A stretch of DNA of 64,000 nt, from assembly GCF_040219635.1 (NCBI RefSeq), contig NZ_JAVJSC010000004.1, positions 248,001-312,000 on the forward strand. Direction: 5' to 3'. Under the pieces are notes generated by a model, which ran no database searches, was not told the DNA's origin, and saw only the letters and a program-made list of their open reading frames with translations. Positions 1 through 8,093 of the stretch are shown here, one piece after another. Position numbers and translations under genes: made by a program. The stretch is from Pyruvatibacter sp. (GTDB lineage Bacteria; Pseudomonadota; Alphaproteobacteria; CGMCC-115125). The stretch's first letter is position 1; every line of letters starts with the position of its first letter.

Positions 1-21
1 TACTTTGCGCATAGCCGCTGA
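1..21 (+). CDS. 3' end of an upstream CDS, probably exbB-like (partial)
   Basis: The first six codons read YFAHSR and end in TGA at 19-21, in line with the exbD-type gene that starts 13 nt later. Nothing in six residues identifies the family. Because ExbD genes are normally preceded by the ExbB/TolQ proton-channel subunit, this is probably the ExbB C-terminus. That is inference from gene order alone. Confidence 0.35.
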   Translation, partial: YFAHSR

Positions 22-34
22 GTAACGTTTTCCC

Positions 35-448
35 ATGAGCACTAACGTCCTCAGCCTGAAACGACCAAGGCCGCGTGTTGTTCTGAGCCTCACACCACTC
101 ATTGATGTTGTATTCATCCTGCTGGTGTTTTTCATGCTGGTATCTCAGTTCACCAACTGGCGTGAAATCGATCTCATTCCCAGTGCCGTATTGGGCGACT
201 CGACACGTGACCAAGCTACGCTAACGGTAACGCTGACCGCTGACGGTACGATTCAAATCGAGGGCCGCACTATGGCGAACACACGCGAAGCTATAGGAGT
301 CATAAAGGCCAGATCACTCGTAAGCGAACCCATAGTGGTGCGGCCGCTGGACGGTGTGGCCATACAACCGGTTATTACGTTGATGGAAGCCCTCGCCGGA
401 GCTGACGTACCCAACGTGACGGTCGAAAGACCTCAGAGCGATACATGA
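35..448 (+). CDS. exbD: ExbD/TolR-family biopolymer transport protein, canonical copy
   Basis: Inner-membrane subunit of the proton-driven ExbB-ExbD motor that energises TonB. 137 aa, the usual ExbD length. A basic cytoplasmic start is followed by one transmembrane helix (about residues 18-40) with the family motif LTPLIDVVFILLVFF. It includes the membrane aspartate (about residue 24) that carries protons in E. coli ExbD (D25). The remainder is the periplasmic domain. It overlaps the next gene by 4 nt (ATGA), and the three genes 35-1559 form one translationally coupled operon. The next gene is a divergent paralogue in which this aspartate is replaced, so this copy is the likely proton carrier. 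Confidence 0.9.
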   Translation: MSTNVLSLKRPRPRVVLSLTPLIDVVFILLVFFMLVSQFTNWREIDLIPSAVLGDSTRDQATLTVTLTADGTIQIEGRTMANTREAIGVIKARSLVSEPIVVRPLDGVAIQPVITLMEALAGADVPNVTVERPQSDT

Positions 449-852
449 TGCCCTTAAGACATCCACGCACCGAGCGACGACCGGATGGCACGTTGCCGCT
501 GATCAACATTGTCCTGCTTCTTGTTCTGGCTTTCATGATTGCTGGAACAGTAGATGTGCCCTTGCCAGACCAGTTTGATCCGCTTCGCGTGGTGCAGGCC
601 GGTCCTGAGACGCAGAGAGCTGACGTCATCGACATCATGGTCGGCCAGAATGGTGACGTGTTTCATCTTGGCGCTGTTACGTCTGACGACACGCTTTCAG
701 CACTCTTCAGCGAATTGGGGAAAGAAGACAAAAAACTCAGGATCAAATCTGATAGCCGCGCGCCTGCATCAAAGGTGATTGAGCTGCTTGCAACAGCAGA
801 AGATGCAGGCGTCAAGACCGCTGTGATCATGACCATCGAGGCACAGCTGTGA
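445..852 (+). CDS. ExbD-like second subunit, membrane aspartate replaced by asparagine
   Basis: 135 aa, same topology as the preceding ExbD: a short basic N-terminus, one membrane helix (about residues 17-37) and a periplasmic domain. The helix aligns with that of the neighbour, but the conserved LID is LIN (LPLINIVLLLVLAFM), so the ionisable proton-carrying residue is missing. ExbD acts as a dimer inside an ExbB pentamer, so a heterodimer with one catalytic and one structural subunit is possible; that is inference. It overlaps the exbD gene upstream (445-448) and the TonB gene downstream (849-852) by ATGA-type junctions, which argues for fixed stoichiometry. Confidence 0.8.
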   Translation: MMPLRHPRTERRPDGTLPLINIVLLLVLAFMIAGTVDVPLPDQFDPLRVVQAGPETQRADVIDIMVGQNGDVFHLGAVTSDDTLSALFSELGKEDKKLRIKSDSRAPASKVIELLATAEDAGVKTAVIMTIEAQL

Positions 853-1559
853 CGACAAGTCAGACACACAGCTTGCGTATTCCCCGGCTTGCTACGCTTT
901 GGCCATGGATGATGATGGTCGCCTTGATCGGTCACGTGGCTGTTGCCGTGGTGCTATTCAGCACCGAACCTGAACCGAGTTCTGGTGGTGGTGGCAAAGT
1001 GCTGGGGAAGCTTAGCGTCGCCTTAGGCAGCGGCGCACCTAAATCCAAGATGAAGAATACCGAAACACCCAGCGAACCGGTGGCACAGGACGCACGAAAG
1101 CCTCCAAAAGTACTGGCGAAAAGAGTTCCCGCCAGCCCGTCAAAGCCCGCCCCTGAACCTGTTTTAGAGATGCCACCGGATTCGGCAACGGCCAGTCACG
1201 CCCGCAATGCAACGCCCACACTGGGGAGTGGGGCCGCAGCATCGTCGCCAGGAAACAGCGGCGGCACAGAAAAATCGACGAGCGTGCATGATGCCTATCT
1301 GGCCATGCTTCGCGCCAGGATTGAGGCCAAAAGAACCTATCCCGCTACCGCCCGCAGAGCCGGTCAGCAAGGCGTTGCATCTTTGCGCCTGACCATCACA
1401 GCCGATGGCACGCTGACGCAGCTTCACGTGATACAGAGCTCAGGCCATTTCGCGCTGGACCGCACAGCCAAACGTATGGTGCAAAAATCAGCGCCATTTC
1501 CTGCCCCGCCGCGCACCAGGTTTGAAGTCACGATACCCATTGTTTTTGAGCTGAGATAA
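849..1559 (+). CDS. tonB: TonB-family energy transducer
   Basis: 236 aa. N-terminal membrane anchor at about residues 14-36 (WMMMVALIGHVAVAVVLF), then a Pro/Ser/Ala/Lys-rich periplasm-spanning segment (about 40-145), then a TonB C-terminal domain (about 155-236) with the characteristic YLAMLRARIEAKRTYP start and a LRLTITADGTL strand. It couples the ExbB/ExbD motor to outer-membrane receptors. Third gene of a tightly overlapping operon with the two ExbD-like genes. No receptor gene lies in the window. The membrane anchor lacks the SHLS-type histidine context of E. coli TonB but has a histidine in the helix (IGHVAV). Confidence 0.88.
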   Translation: MTTSQTHSLRIPRLATLWPWMMMVALIGHVAVAVVLFSTEPEPSSGGGGKVLGKLSVALGSGAPKSKMKNTETPSEPVAQDARKPPKVLAKRVPASPSKPAPEPVLEMPPDSATASHARNATPTLGSGAAASSPGNSGGTEKSTSVHDAYLAMLRARIEAKRTYPATARRAGQQGVASLRLTITADGTLTQLHVIQSSGHFALDRTAKRMVQKSAPFPAPPRTRFEVTIPIVFELR

Positions 1560-1696
1560 AATCGCTGGTGTCCGGATTGTTTGAGCGAGCGATGAGCACT
1601 CTGCGGTGCTCGGCCCTAATCCCAACCGGGGGAAAGCAAGGGGTCAGGTCACGTGCTGACATATGCGATATCAGCCTCCAGCCGACCCCGAACATT

Positions 1697-1836
1697 CGAA
1701 CTGGTCTCCGACCGTTTCGAACAAGTCTCTGCCGCAGAGAGCCAACAAAAACGAATATCGGTAAAGTTGAGTCAGAGACGCTCGGAGAGTTCGAAGTCAG
1801 CCAACTTCAAATCTACTAGCATTTTATTCTCTACAC
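1697..1836 (+). repeat. GTCTC dispersed repeat, copy 1
   Basis: Starts with two 21-nt tandem units (CGAACTGGTCTC at 1697-1708, CGAACAAGTCTC at 1718-1729). Later landmarks stand at the same offsets as in the copies at 19933 and 43315: a CAGAGA box 69 nt after the first GTCTC, and TTCTCTACAC at 1827-1836, 123 nt after it. Followed 76 nt later by the conserved 325-bp block. No protein is evident. Confidence 0.7.
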
Positions 1837-1911
1837 AGACGAATACCTCGCAACCTATTGGGTTGTTTTTGCAATTTGAGCCCGAGGAAGGTGGTCAATG
1901 GCGACTAAGAA

Positions 1912-2238
1912 GGCTGGCTGTGCAGAGCCAAGAACGAGAACCGGTCTCCTCCACAAATTCCCTGTTAAACGGGAATTTGCAGGGAAATTTCGTCATTTTG
2001 CCTGCGGGCTGGGGCACAAAGAGCACAAAAATGGCTTGGAATCAGCCGTTTCTCATAACTTCGGCAAACATGGAACAGGGAAATTTTGATTTAGGAACTG
2101 GGAAAACAATAGGGGTATCAGCGAGCAGTCTTACGCAAATTCAAACTCTGCGGAGTCGTGACGGAAACGCCATAGCGGAATGGTTGCAGCGAAGGCTTAA
2201 ACGACAGGCAGCCTGACCAATTCTCGAAAGTATAACGT
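1912..2238 (+). repeat. Conserved 325-bp repeat block, copy 1
   Basis: Nearly identical to 20150-20475: nine substitutions and no indel over about 300 bases up to a shared TGA. It contains AATTCCC-TGTTAAAC-GGGAATT, an 8-nt loop in a 7-bp stem, and an overlapping longer stem. An open frame of about 98 codons (starting near 1920 and ending TGA 2214-2216) is open in both copies, but most of the nine differences change amino acids, so protein selection is not supported. ORFs of this look (NSLLNGN..GNF) recur as hypothetical proteins in alphaproteobacterial genomes; that is recollection, not a search. Confidence 0.75.
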
Positions 2239-2427
2239 ACCTGCCAATGTCACTGACGTGACCCCTTGCTTTCCCCCAGCTGTGTTTAGAGCCGAGCCAC
2301 GTTTTTGCACTGCTACCCAACCTTGGACCACTCAGATCTGGAGTTTTCCGCCTTTCCCAGGTCCGCGTCGGGATTTTTCAAACCCCACCGATTCAAACTT
2401 TCACGCGCTGACATTTGTCAGCCTCTA

Positions 2428-2441
2428 GATTGTCGACAATC
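2428..2441. promoter_or_regulatory. Palindromic operator GATTGTCGACAATC, site 1 (candidate GntR site)
   Basis: Perfect 14-bp palindrome, 57 bp before the secreted-protein start at 2498. The 12-bp core ATTGTCGACAAT recurs at 7013-7024 and 8095-8106, each in front of a gene next to the GntR/FadR-type regulator at 2947-3690. TTGT-N2-ACAA fits the GT/AC half-site style of FadR-subfamily operators. Confidence 0.65.
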
Positions 2442-2497
2442 CTCAATTTCCTGATACACTTTTACACGTGGGCGTCAGTGCATTTGGAGAGTGTAGG

Positions 2498-2923
2498 ATG
2501 AACAAGGTTTTGGGGTTTGCCGTAGCAATGGTTGTTTCTGCTGTGACGCTGACATCCGCCAATGCGGAGCGTCTGACAGCTGAAAGCGGTGATCTGCTGC
2601 GTGGAAGCGATATGCGCTCACTGTTTGCCGATGCGACATTTACCGGCATCAACGAGTTCGGCAACGACTACGTCAGCAACCTCTATGAGGGGGGCGACAT
2701 GACGGGCGACGCTATCAGTCCGGATGGTATTTTGCTGGAAAGCGATACCGGTCGCTGGTGGGTCAGGAACGATGTCTGGTGCCGCGAATGGGATACCTGG
2801 TTTGGAGGTTTTCCGGCCTGCTTCAAAATCGTCAAGGACGGCGACACCATCAAGTTCTTTGATACGTCCAACAATCTGGTAAGCGATACGACCTACACAG
2901 CCAATGCAGCGGCGCCTCGCTAG
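2498..2923 (+). CDS. Small secreted protein of unknown function
   Basis: 141 aa with a clear Sec signal peptide (MNKVLGFAVAMVVSAVTLTSANA, cut after residue 23). The mature part has a tryptophan/cysteine-rich core, RWWVRNDVWCREWDTWFGG then FPACFKIV (two Cys), followed by a strand-rich tail. The WCREW..CF arrangement recalls DUF995-type periplasmic proteins, but I cannot assign the family firmly. The ATG at 2498 follows a purine-rich GGAGAGTGTAGG, and an upstream in-frame start at 2468 would lack the signal peptide at its N-terminus. A palindromic operator at 2428-2441 and the convergent GntR gene suggest control by that regulator. Confidence 0.8.
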   Translation: MNKVLGFAVAMVVSAVTLTSANAERLTAESGDLLRGSDMRSLFADATFTGINEFGNDYVSNLYEGGDMTGDAISPDGILLESDTGRWWVRNDVWCREWDTWFGGFPACFKIVKDGDTIKFFDTSNNLVSDTTYTANAAAPR

Positions 2924-2946
2924 GCAATCGTGATCTGGCACCGGTT

Positions 2947-3690
2947 CTAGGCGACCTCACTCACAGTGTCGCCGTCTATGCCCATCTCCTGCCATTCCTC
3001 GTCAGCCAGAGCCTCCATGAAAGCATTTCGCCGCTCGGCAAGCATCTCATCAATGGCTGCCAGCGCCTTCATGGAATCCCGCCGCATAATGTGCTTGGCA
3101 ATGGATTTGAAGTTCGCTGCCAGCTTGCTGGCGGATGTCGCCGGCGCTGCCACCTCACTTGAAAGCAGCGGCAGCAGCATGGAGGCCTGATCGTATGCCT
3201 CAATAGCCCGCCGATTGTTGCCAAGACCAACTAGATAGCGCCCGAACATCACTTCATCCGATATGAGATTGGACGTCGCACTCACGGCGTCACCCGCGCT
3301 CATGGCTTTCAAGAACCCCTGCAGGTCCGACATCACAGCCATGTTGGGCTGCTCGCAAGCCTTCGTAACTGCATGGGTTATGAGGCATCTGCGAAGATCG
3401 AACACGTCAGAGACATCACCGAGGGTCAGCGTGGACACGAAAAAACCGCGCCTTGGCTCCTGGTGCAACAGACCATGCTGCGCCAGCATCCGCGCCGCTT
3501 CACGCACCGGGGCGCGACTGACCCCAAGCTGTTTGGCAATGGTGGCTTCAACCACCCGGTCGCCAGGGCGCAGATGGCCATCAAAAACGGCATTTCTCAG
3601 CTGACGACACACTTCTTCGACAAGCCCCTGTCCGGGCACTGGTTCAAATGCTGACCTTAGAAGCGCATCTGGATCGCCGTACCCGCCCAT
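2947..3690 (-). CDS. GntR-family regulator, FadR/FCD subfamily
   Basis: 247 aa. N-terminal winged helix-turn-helix (about residues 20-90: VCRQLRNAVFDGHLRPGDRVVE, then QLGVSRAPVREAARMLAQHGL) and a C-terminal all-helical FCD ligand-binding domain (about 95-225). Members sense small organic acids and usually repress nearby catabolic or transport genes. Its likely operator is ATTGTCGACAAT, found at 2429, 7013 and 8095 in front of three neighbouring genes but not in front of its own gene. It lies downstream of, and in the same direction as, the barrel gene (3824-6907), 133 bp away with a strong hairpin between them, so it may be partly co-transcribed. Confidence 0.88.
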   Translation of the reverse strand: MGGYGDPDALLRSAFEPVPGQGLVEEVCRQLRNAVFDGHLRPGDRVVEATIAKQLGVSRAPVREAARMLAQHGLLHQEPRRGFFVSTLTLGDVSDVFDLRRCLITHAVTKACEQPNMAVMSDLQGFLKAMSAGDAVSATSNLISDEVMFGRYLVGLGNNRRAIEAYDQASMLLPLLSSEVAAPATSASKLAANFKSIAKHIMRRDSMKALAAIDEMLAERRNAFMEALADEEWQEMGIDGDTVSEVA

Positions 3691-3755
3691 CTGAACCGTC
3701 CCGTCTTGTCTGAGTATCGGACCTTATTGGCGGTCCTTGCGTGAACACAATCGAC

Positions 3756-3796
3756 TTGGTGTGGTGGCAACAATATCAGCATTGCCACCACACCAA
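3756..3796. terminator. Perfect 15-bp inverted repeat between the barrel gene and the GntR gene
   Basis: Arms TTGGTGTGGTGGCAA (3756-3770) and TTGCCACCACACCAA (3782-3796) with an 11-nt loop. It lies 28 nt beyond the stop of the minus-strand barrel gene and 66 nt before the GntR start. There is no U-tract after it in the minus direction, so it may be a processing or attenuation hairpin rather than a classic intrinsic terminator. Confidence 0.6.
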
Positions 3797-3823
3797 AACC
3801 GCAAGACGCATCACCTCATAGTC

Positions 3824-6800
3824 TTATGGGCAGGTACCGCCATTCAGACCGGTATTGCCAATAATCGGCGCAGCCGGGAAGAAGAAGTTGTTGCCACACG
3901 GAGTAGCTATGTTCGTTGTCGTGTTGCCGGTGCCACCCAACGCAACACCGGGGCCGGTGCCAGACGCAGTCTGAATGCCGAACTCATTGTTATTGAAGCC
4001 AACCGAGTTAATCATCTGGTTGTTGTTCAAGGTTGCGGTACTGCCGCCGACATAAATGTAGATCGATGAGAATGCCTGCCCAGTGATACCCTGGCCCGCA
4101 GCGTTTCCGCCGATGGTCGAGTTCTCAACAGTTACGATCGAGTCGAACAAACTGATGCCCCGGTTGAGACCCGCCGCTGCCACGCTGCCGACCTGCAGAA
4201 CTTCCGCACCACTGACCACACCGGTGGAGAAGTTATAGGCAATGCCGGTCGCGGTGGTTCCTGTTACCGCCGTCACCGTTGTGTTTGTCAGGTTGGTTGT
4301 GAGCGAGCTTTGCACCAGTGCGCCTGTTGAGGCTGCGCCAGTCATCGCACCAATGGTCATGTTGTTGACATTGATCACGCCGGAATTGTTCACAAACAGC
4401 CCGCGGGCACCTGCGCCGCCGTTGGTGCCGATGGTGGTGTTATTGACCGTTGCACCAACGGTATTGACGATTGAAAGACCCGCTGACCCAGCCAGGTTGC
4501 CTGGGTTGGTGCCGCTGATGTTCACGTTGTCAATCGTCAGGCCGGGTGCATTATCCGCAGTGACGCCCATGAAACCGCCGACAAGGTCAACGTTTTGCAC
4601 CGTTGTGTTTGCTGCAACCTGCAGATTGGCCACCGCATTATTGGCAGAGTTGATTGTTGGCCGTGCACCACCACCCGATATGGGTGCCAATGCGGTGGCA
4701 CCACTCTCTAAACCAACAACCGGTACAGACAATGCAGCATCAGCGCCGGTGAATGTCTGGCCTGAGGCAAGCGTCACTGTGCCGTTTGTGTTGACCACAC
4801 CGGCGGTGCCATCCACCACCACAATGCCACCCGGTCCGGCTTGCGTAACGGCTGATTGAACATCAGTTGCATCTGCAAGGCTGCTGCCGCTGCCGCCGCC
4901 GGTTGCGTTGGCATAGGCAATGTTGCCGTAAGGCTGGCCGGTCAGCGGATTTACCGCTGCTTCCAGTGTGCCTGCCTGTGCTCCCGTTACAACATCCACG
5001 TCACGCTGAACGCGCTCCGTCATGCGCTCTTCGAGTGGCGACAAGTTGTCGGAGCGACGCCCGCCAAGCAAGGTGGAGAAGGGAACGCGCAACCGCGCCA
5101 CACCAAAGAACTGTTCGCCGCGCACGGAGTCGTCCTGGATTTCAGCGCCAAGCGTCAGGCGAGATCCATCACCAAGGAACGAAATATCGTTGAAGCGCAT
5201 TTCAGCGCGCGCGCGTGGACCTGAAACCGCCTTTGTACCCGATGCATCAAAGTGATACCCACCACCGAAAATACGAACTTCGGTATCTTCAAATGCGAGC
5301 GGCAGCTTGTAACCGATTTCAGCGTCAAACCCGGACAGAGCGCGTTCAGCTTGGCCTTGCACAAAAATCTGGTTGTTCACAATGACGGCTGTACCTGCTG
5401 CGCCGACAATGGCCTTGGCATCCTTTTCAGCAATGTACCCATTGGCCCGGAAGTCAAAGTCTTCGGTGAGCGCTTCAACGCCGATGGTCGCCTGATTGAA
5501 GGTATTGTCGGCCTGTGTGGTGCGCTGGTCGAAGAAGCCATAAGCGCCAACCACCACGCTGTCCGCTACGATCTGGCGGAAGCCAAGACCCAGGTTGTAT
5601 TCGCCGGACCCGGCATCGTCGTTCTGGAACCGAAGGTCGGTGTAAAACAGCGAGTCATCGTCCTGCCAGAGCGGGGCAAAAATGTTGCCCGTCCCTAGCT
5701 GGCGATCATTGCCACCCTTGTATTCGCCTTCAAAGTAACCGCGATACTTGCCTTCCGGGCCAAACACGGCCTGCGCCGGTGCAGCAAGAAAATCAGCTTC
5801 GCCAAACTTGAACGTAGTCTGCAAAACGCCATAAGTGTTGGTGTTATTCAGGCCCGTGCCAAACCGGTTATCCTGACGGTCGGTATGAACAATGGCGGCG
5901 CCAATATCAACGCCCGGCAACCAGGCATACGTCGCAGCGACTTCCAGAATGTCTGCTGTCGCATCACCCAGCAGCACATTAAAACTGGTGCCCGATTGGG
6001 GCAGGTCTGTCATGGAGAAGCCATACGACACACCAAAGATCCACGGGTCAGTGCGGTAGGTTATGCCCGCAGTGACTGACTCAAAATCGACGTCATCAAA
6101 ACCCTCAAGGTTTTTGTAGGTCATGAACGAGCCGCCGGCTGTAAAGCCGCCATACTTGATCTCGGTGCCCACGTTATAGGCGCGTACTTTGTCGTTGAAC
6201 GCGATCGCCGGAAACGTGTTGCCGTTGTTGACATTCGCCTGCATGACACCGGCGCTGACACCAACATCCACATTGCCAACATTAAAGCGATACAGACCGG
6301 CAATCTCGGTGACGTCCAGCAGGTCCTGCGTTTGGTTGTTGGTGGTATCCATGCGCGGCGCCCAACTCGCCGCAATGATCCAGTCATTGCTGACGGGTGT
6401 GTTCACCCCAACGCGGAAATTGGTGTCAAAAAATGTTGGAGAGCTGGTGGCAGCGAAAGGTGCAAGAAATGGGTTTTGCGAATGCACGAACTCCGGCGAG
6501 TTCACACCATAACCACGCCCGATCGCCGATGGCGCGCCAAAACCAAACACGGTGGCAGCACCAGCCGTGATGCCAGTCGTAACATCACCCACAGGTGTGG
6601 AGAAAAACGCCCAGCCCTGATCGACTTCAAATTCCGAAGAAAAATCATTCTCAGCGGTTTTGGCTTCAATACGGGTCTGCGCGCCAACAGCATATCCGTT
6701 ACCCAGAAGATGCGTGACCCGGCCCTGCCCTTCGCCCAGAAAGAAAAACCCTGAATTGTCGCCGCCAAAAGACGTCGAGGGTGCGGCATAGCCTTCGAGT

Positions 6801-6907
6801 TCCAGGAATGTACGATCTGTCAGCTGAAAATCCTGTGCCGCCGCAGGCAGCGCCGCAAGGGCTACGCCAACAAGCATCGTTGTTCCAAGCAGATGTGTGC
6901 GTGTCAT
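3824..6907 (-). CDS. Outer-membrane protein: porin-like barrel + inverse-autotransporter barrel + beta-helix passenger
   Basis: 1027 aa. Signal peptide at residues 1-24 (ends AAA). Residues about 26-368 look like a complete alphaproteobacterial porin-type barrel: alternating amphipathic strands, a DQGWAFFSTPVGDVTTG segment like porin loop starts, and a closing strand GVLQTTFKFG. Residues about 387-612 match the intimin/invasin-type inverse-autotransporter barrel (GKYRGYFEGEYKGGN, LGLGFRQIV..VVGAYGFFDQ, FDAEIGYKLPL, closing FGVARLRVPF). A linker with RMTERVQRDVDVV (about 628-640) leads to a Gly/Asn/Thr/Val-rich passenger (about 660-1027) with the repeated N-x-x-I/V pattern of right-handed beta-helices and two Cys near the end. 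The family puts the passenger on the cell surface. Two barrels in one chain is unusual. Operator ATTGTCGACAAT lies 106 bp upstream. Confidence 0.85.
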   Translation of the reverse strand: MTRTHLLGTTMLVGVALAALPAAAQDFQLTDRTFLELEGYAAPSTSFGGDNSGFFFLGEGQGRVTHLLGNGYAVGAQTRIEAKTAENDFSSEFEVDQGWAFFSTPVGDVTTGITAGAATVFGFGAPSAIGRGYGVNSPEFVHSQNPFLAPFAATSSPTFFDTNFRVGVNTPVSNDWIIAASWAPRMDTTNNQTQDLLDVTEIAGLYRFNVGNVDVGVSAGVMQANVNNGNTFPAIAFNDKVRAYNVGTEIKYGGFTAGGSFMTYKNLEGFDDVDFESVTAGITYRTDPWIFGVSYGFSMTDLPQSGTSFNVLLGDATADILEVAATYAWLPGVDIGAAIVHTDRQDNRFGTGLNNTNTYGVLQTTFKFGEADFLAAPAQAVFGPEGKYRGYFEGEYKGGNDRQLGTGNIFAPLWQDDDSLFYTDLRFQNDDAGSGEYNLGLGFRQIVADSVVVGAYGFFDQRTTQADNTFNQATIGVEALTEDFDFRANGYIAEKDAKAIVGAAGTAVIVNNQIFVQGQAERALSGFDAEIGYKLPLAFEDTEVRIFGGGYHFDASGTKAVSGPRARAEMRFNDISFLGDGSRLTLGAEIQDDSVRGEQFFGVARLRVPFSTLLGGRRSDNLSPLEERMTERVQRDVDVVTGAQAGTLEAAVNPLTGQPYGNIAYANATGGGSGSSLADATDVQSAVTQAGPGGIVVVDGTAGVVNTNGTVTLASGQTFTGADAALSVPVVGLESGATALAPISGGGARPTINSANNAVANLQVAANTTVQNVDLVGGFMGVTADNAPGLTIDNVNISGTNPGNLAGSAGLSIVNTVGATVNNTTIGTNGGAGARGLFVNNSGVINVNNMTIGAMTGAASTGALVQSSLTTNLTNTTVTAVTGTTATGIAYNFSTGVVSGAEVLQVGSVAAAGLNRGISLFDSIVTVENSTIGGNAAGQGITGQAFSSIYIYVGGSTATLNNNQMINSVGFNNNEFGIQTASGTGPGVALGGTGNTTTNIATPCGNNFFFPAAPIIGNTGLNGGTCP

Positions 6908-7012
6908 AGTAGCCCCCGGTGAACCATGTGCCTGTCGCCCTTCTCACACCCCCACCAGGCGCACTTGACTGGGCGACCACAGACCGTACATCAACGCACT
7001 GCCTGTTTGCAT

Positions 7013-7024
7013 ATTGTCGACAAT
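7013..7024. promoter_or_regulatory. Palindromic operator ATTGTCGACAAT, site 2
   Basis: Perfect 12-bp palindrome 106 bp upstream of the barrel gene start (6907, minus strand) and 171 bp upstream of the sulfotransferase start (plus strand). Same core as at 2429 and 8095. It could serve either divergent gene; the barrel gene is nearer. Confidence 0.6.
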
Positions 7025-7194
7025 TACTCTCCGATAATTACACCCCAAAGCACTGTCATCAACGCGGACCGTTGGTTAATGGTCGGTAAAGCCTAAAATG
7101 TGTCAAATCCGCAACGAAATGGTGTCAGAGATGCGCGCGCAGCGTGCAGGAAGTCGGGATCTACACCTCAGGTTGGCAGGCAAAAGGACTACCC

Positions 7195-8067
7195 ATGAAG
7201 ACCATCTGGATCGCGTCGTATCCCAAGTCTGGCAATACCTGGCTGCGGGCCTTTTTGATGCAACTCCTGTGGGGTGAGGAACGCTCCCTCACCCTTGCCG
7301 ATCTTGGAACCTATTTTGCGAGTACAACCGGGCGCCAATGGTACGATCTGGCCTTCGGCGGCGACACATCCGGTCTTGATGCATCCGCACTCTTGCGCTT
7401 GCGGCATCGGGCATTAGAGCTGATGAGCGAACAGTCGCCGAACATGGTGTTTGTCAAAACCCATGCGCCACTGGCAGCATGGGGTCAGGCCACAACACAG
7501 CACCTCATTCCGCCAGACCTGACGCGCGGCGCCCTCTATATTGTCCGCAATCCCTTGGATATCGTCCCGTCTGCAGCGCGGCACTACGGCGTCAGCCTTG
7601 ATGCAATGATTGACCTTATGGCGTCAGATACATTTGCCAGCGATAACACAGCAGCCCATGTACCAGAGCGCATTGGCCCCTGGCATGCACATCTCAGCAG
7701 GTGGATTGAGGGCACGGATAAACCGCCCCAACCCGGACAACAGATACCCCAGGTGGTGCGATATGAAGACATGTATACCGACACCGTTAATACCTTTGGG
7801 TTGGTCACCCGTTACCTCGGCATCAAAGTGCCGCGCGCGCGCCTGAACAGGGCCATCCGTCGGTCGTCGTTTGGCGTGTTGCAGCAGCAGGAAGCGGCGT
7901 CAGGTTTTGCCGAGCGAAGCACCCATACAGATCGGTTTTTCAACCACGGAAAACCTGGAAGTGGCGCGGCACAGTTGAGCAAGGCGCAGATTGACCGCAT
8001 CATCGAAACACAAGGCAAGCTGATGCGCCGATGCGGTTATTCCACCGATCTTGATGGACACAGCTAG
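7195..8067 (+). CDS. PAPS-dependent sulfotransferase
   Basis: 290 aa cytosolic-type sulfotransferase (Sulfotransfer_1 fold). The 5'-phosphosulfate-binding loop YPKSGNTWLRAF sits at residues 8-19, and the 3'-phosphate-binding segment LYIVRNPLDIVPSAARHY has the expected Arg and Ser. A late FFNHGKPG matches the C-terminal PAPS-binding RKG-type loop. The acceptor is unknown; members sulfate small molecules, lipids or glycans. The ATG at 7195 is preferred to an in-frame GTG at 7144 because the family start (KTIWIASYPKSG) follows at once. It lies between two genes carrying the putative GntR operator. The hydrolase follows 57 bp later with its own operator. Confidence 0.88.
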   Translation: MKTIWIASYPKSGNTWLRAFLMQLLWGEERSLTLADLGTYFASTTGRQWYDLAFGGDTSGLDASALLRLRHRALELMSEQSPNMVFVKTHAPLAAWGQATTQHLIPPDLTRGALYIVRNPLDIVPSAARHYGVSLDAMIDLMASDTFASDNTAAHVPERIGPWHAHLSRWIEGTDKPPQPGQQIPQVVRYEDMYTDTVNTFGLVTRYLGIKVPRARLNRAIRRSSFGVLQQQEAASGFAERSTHTDRFFNHGKPGSGAAQLSKAQIDRIIETQGKLMRRCGYSTDLDGHS

Positions 8068-8093
8068 ACAAAGCGATTTAACCTTCTTGGGTG

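Larger units (their letters stand above)
1628..2277. mobile_element. Non-autonomous (MITE-like) element bounded by 19-bp inverted repeats
   Basis: The 19-mer GGGGGAAAGCAAGGGGTCA at 1628-1646 recurs as its exact reverse complement at 2259-2277, with a further imperfect inner match. The 650-bp interval holds no recognisable transposase, only copy 1 of the GTCTC repeat family and the 325-bp block shared with 20150-20475. The AAGGGGTCAGGTC part resembles motifs that often flank REP/IS200-type elements; this is from memory. The interval fills the gap between the TonB operon and the next gene and has no other convincing gene. Confidence 0.55.

Noticed and set aside
1653..2216. 187-codon plus-strand ORF, and its relative at 20158-20454
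   Set aside because: They lie wholly in the dispersed repeat and block. The shared part differs mostly by amino-acid-changing substitutions, so I treat them as repeat DNA.
4242..4859. 205-codon ORF opposite the barrel gene's passenger region
   Set aside because: Shadow of the low-complexity Gly/Asn/Thr/Val passenger. It has no family features and no ribosome-binding site.
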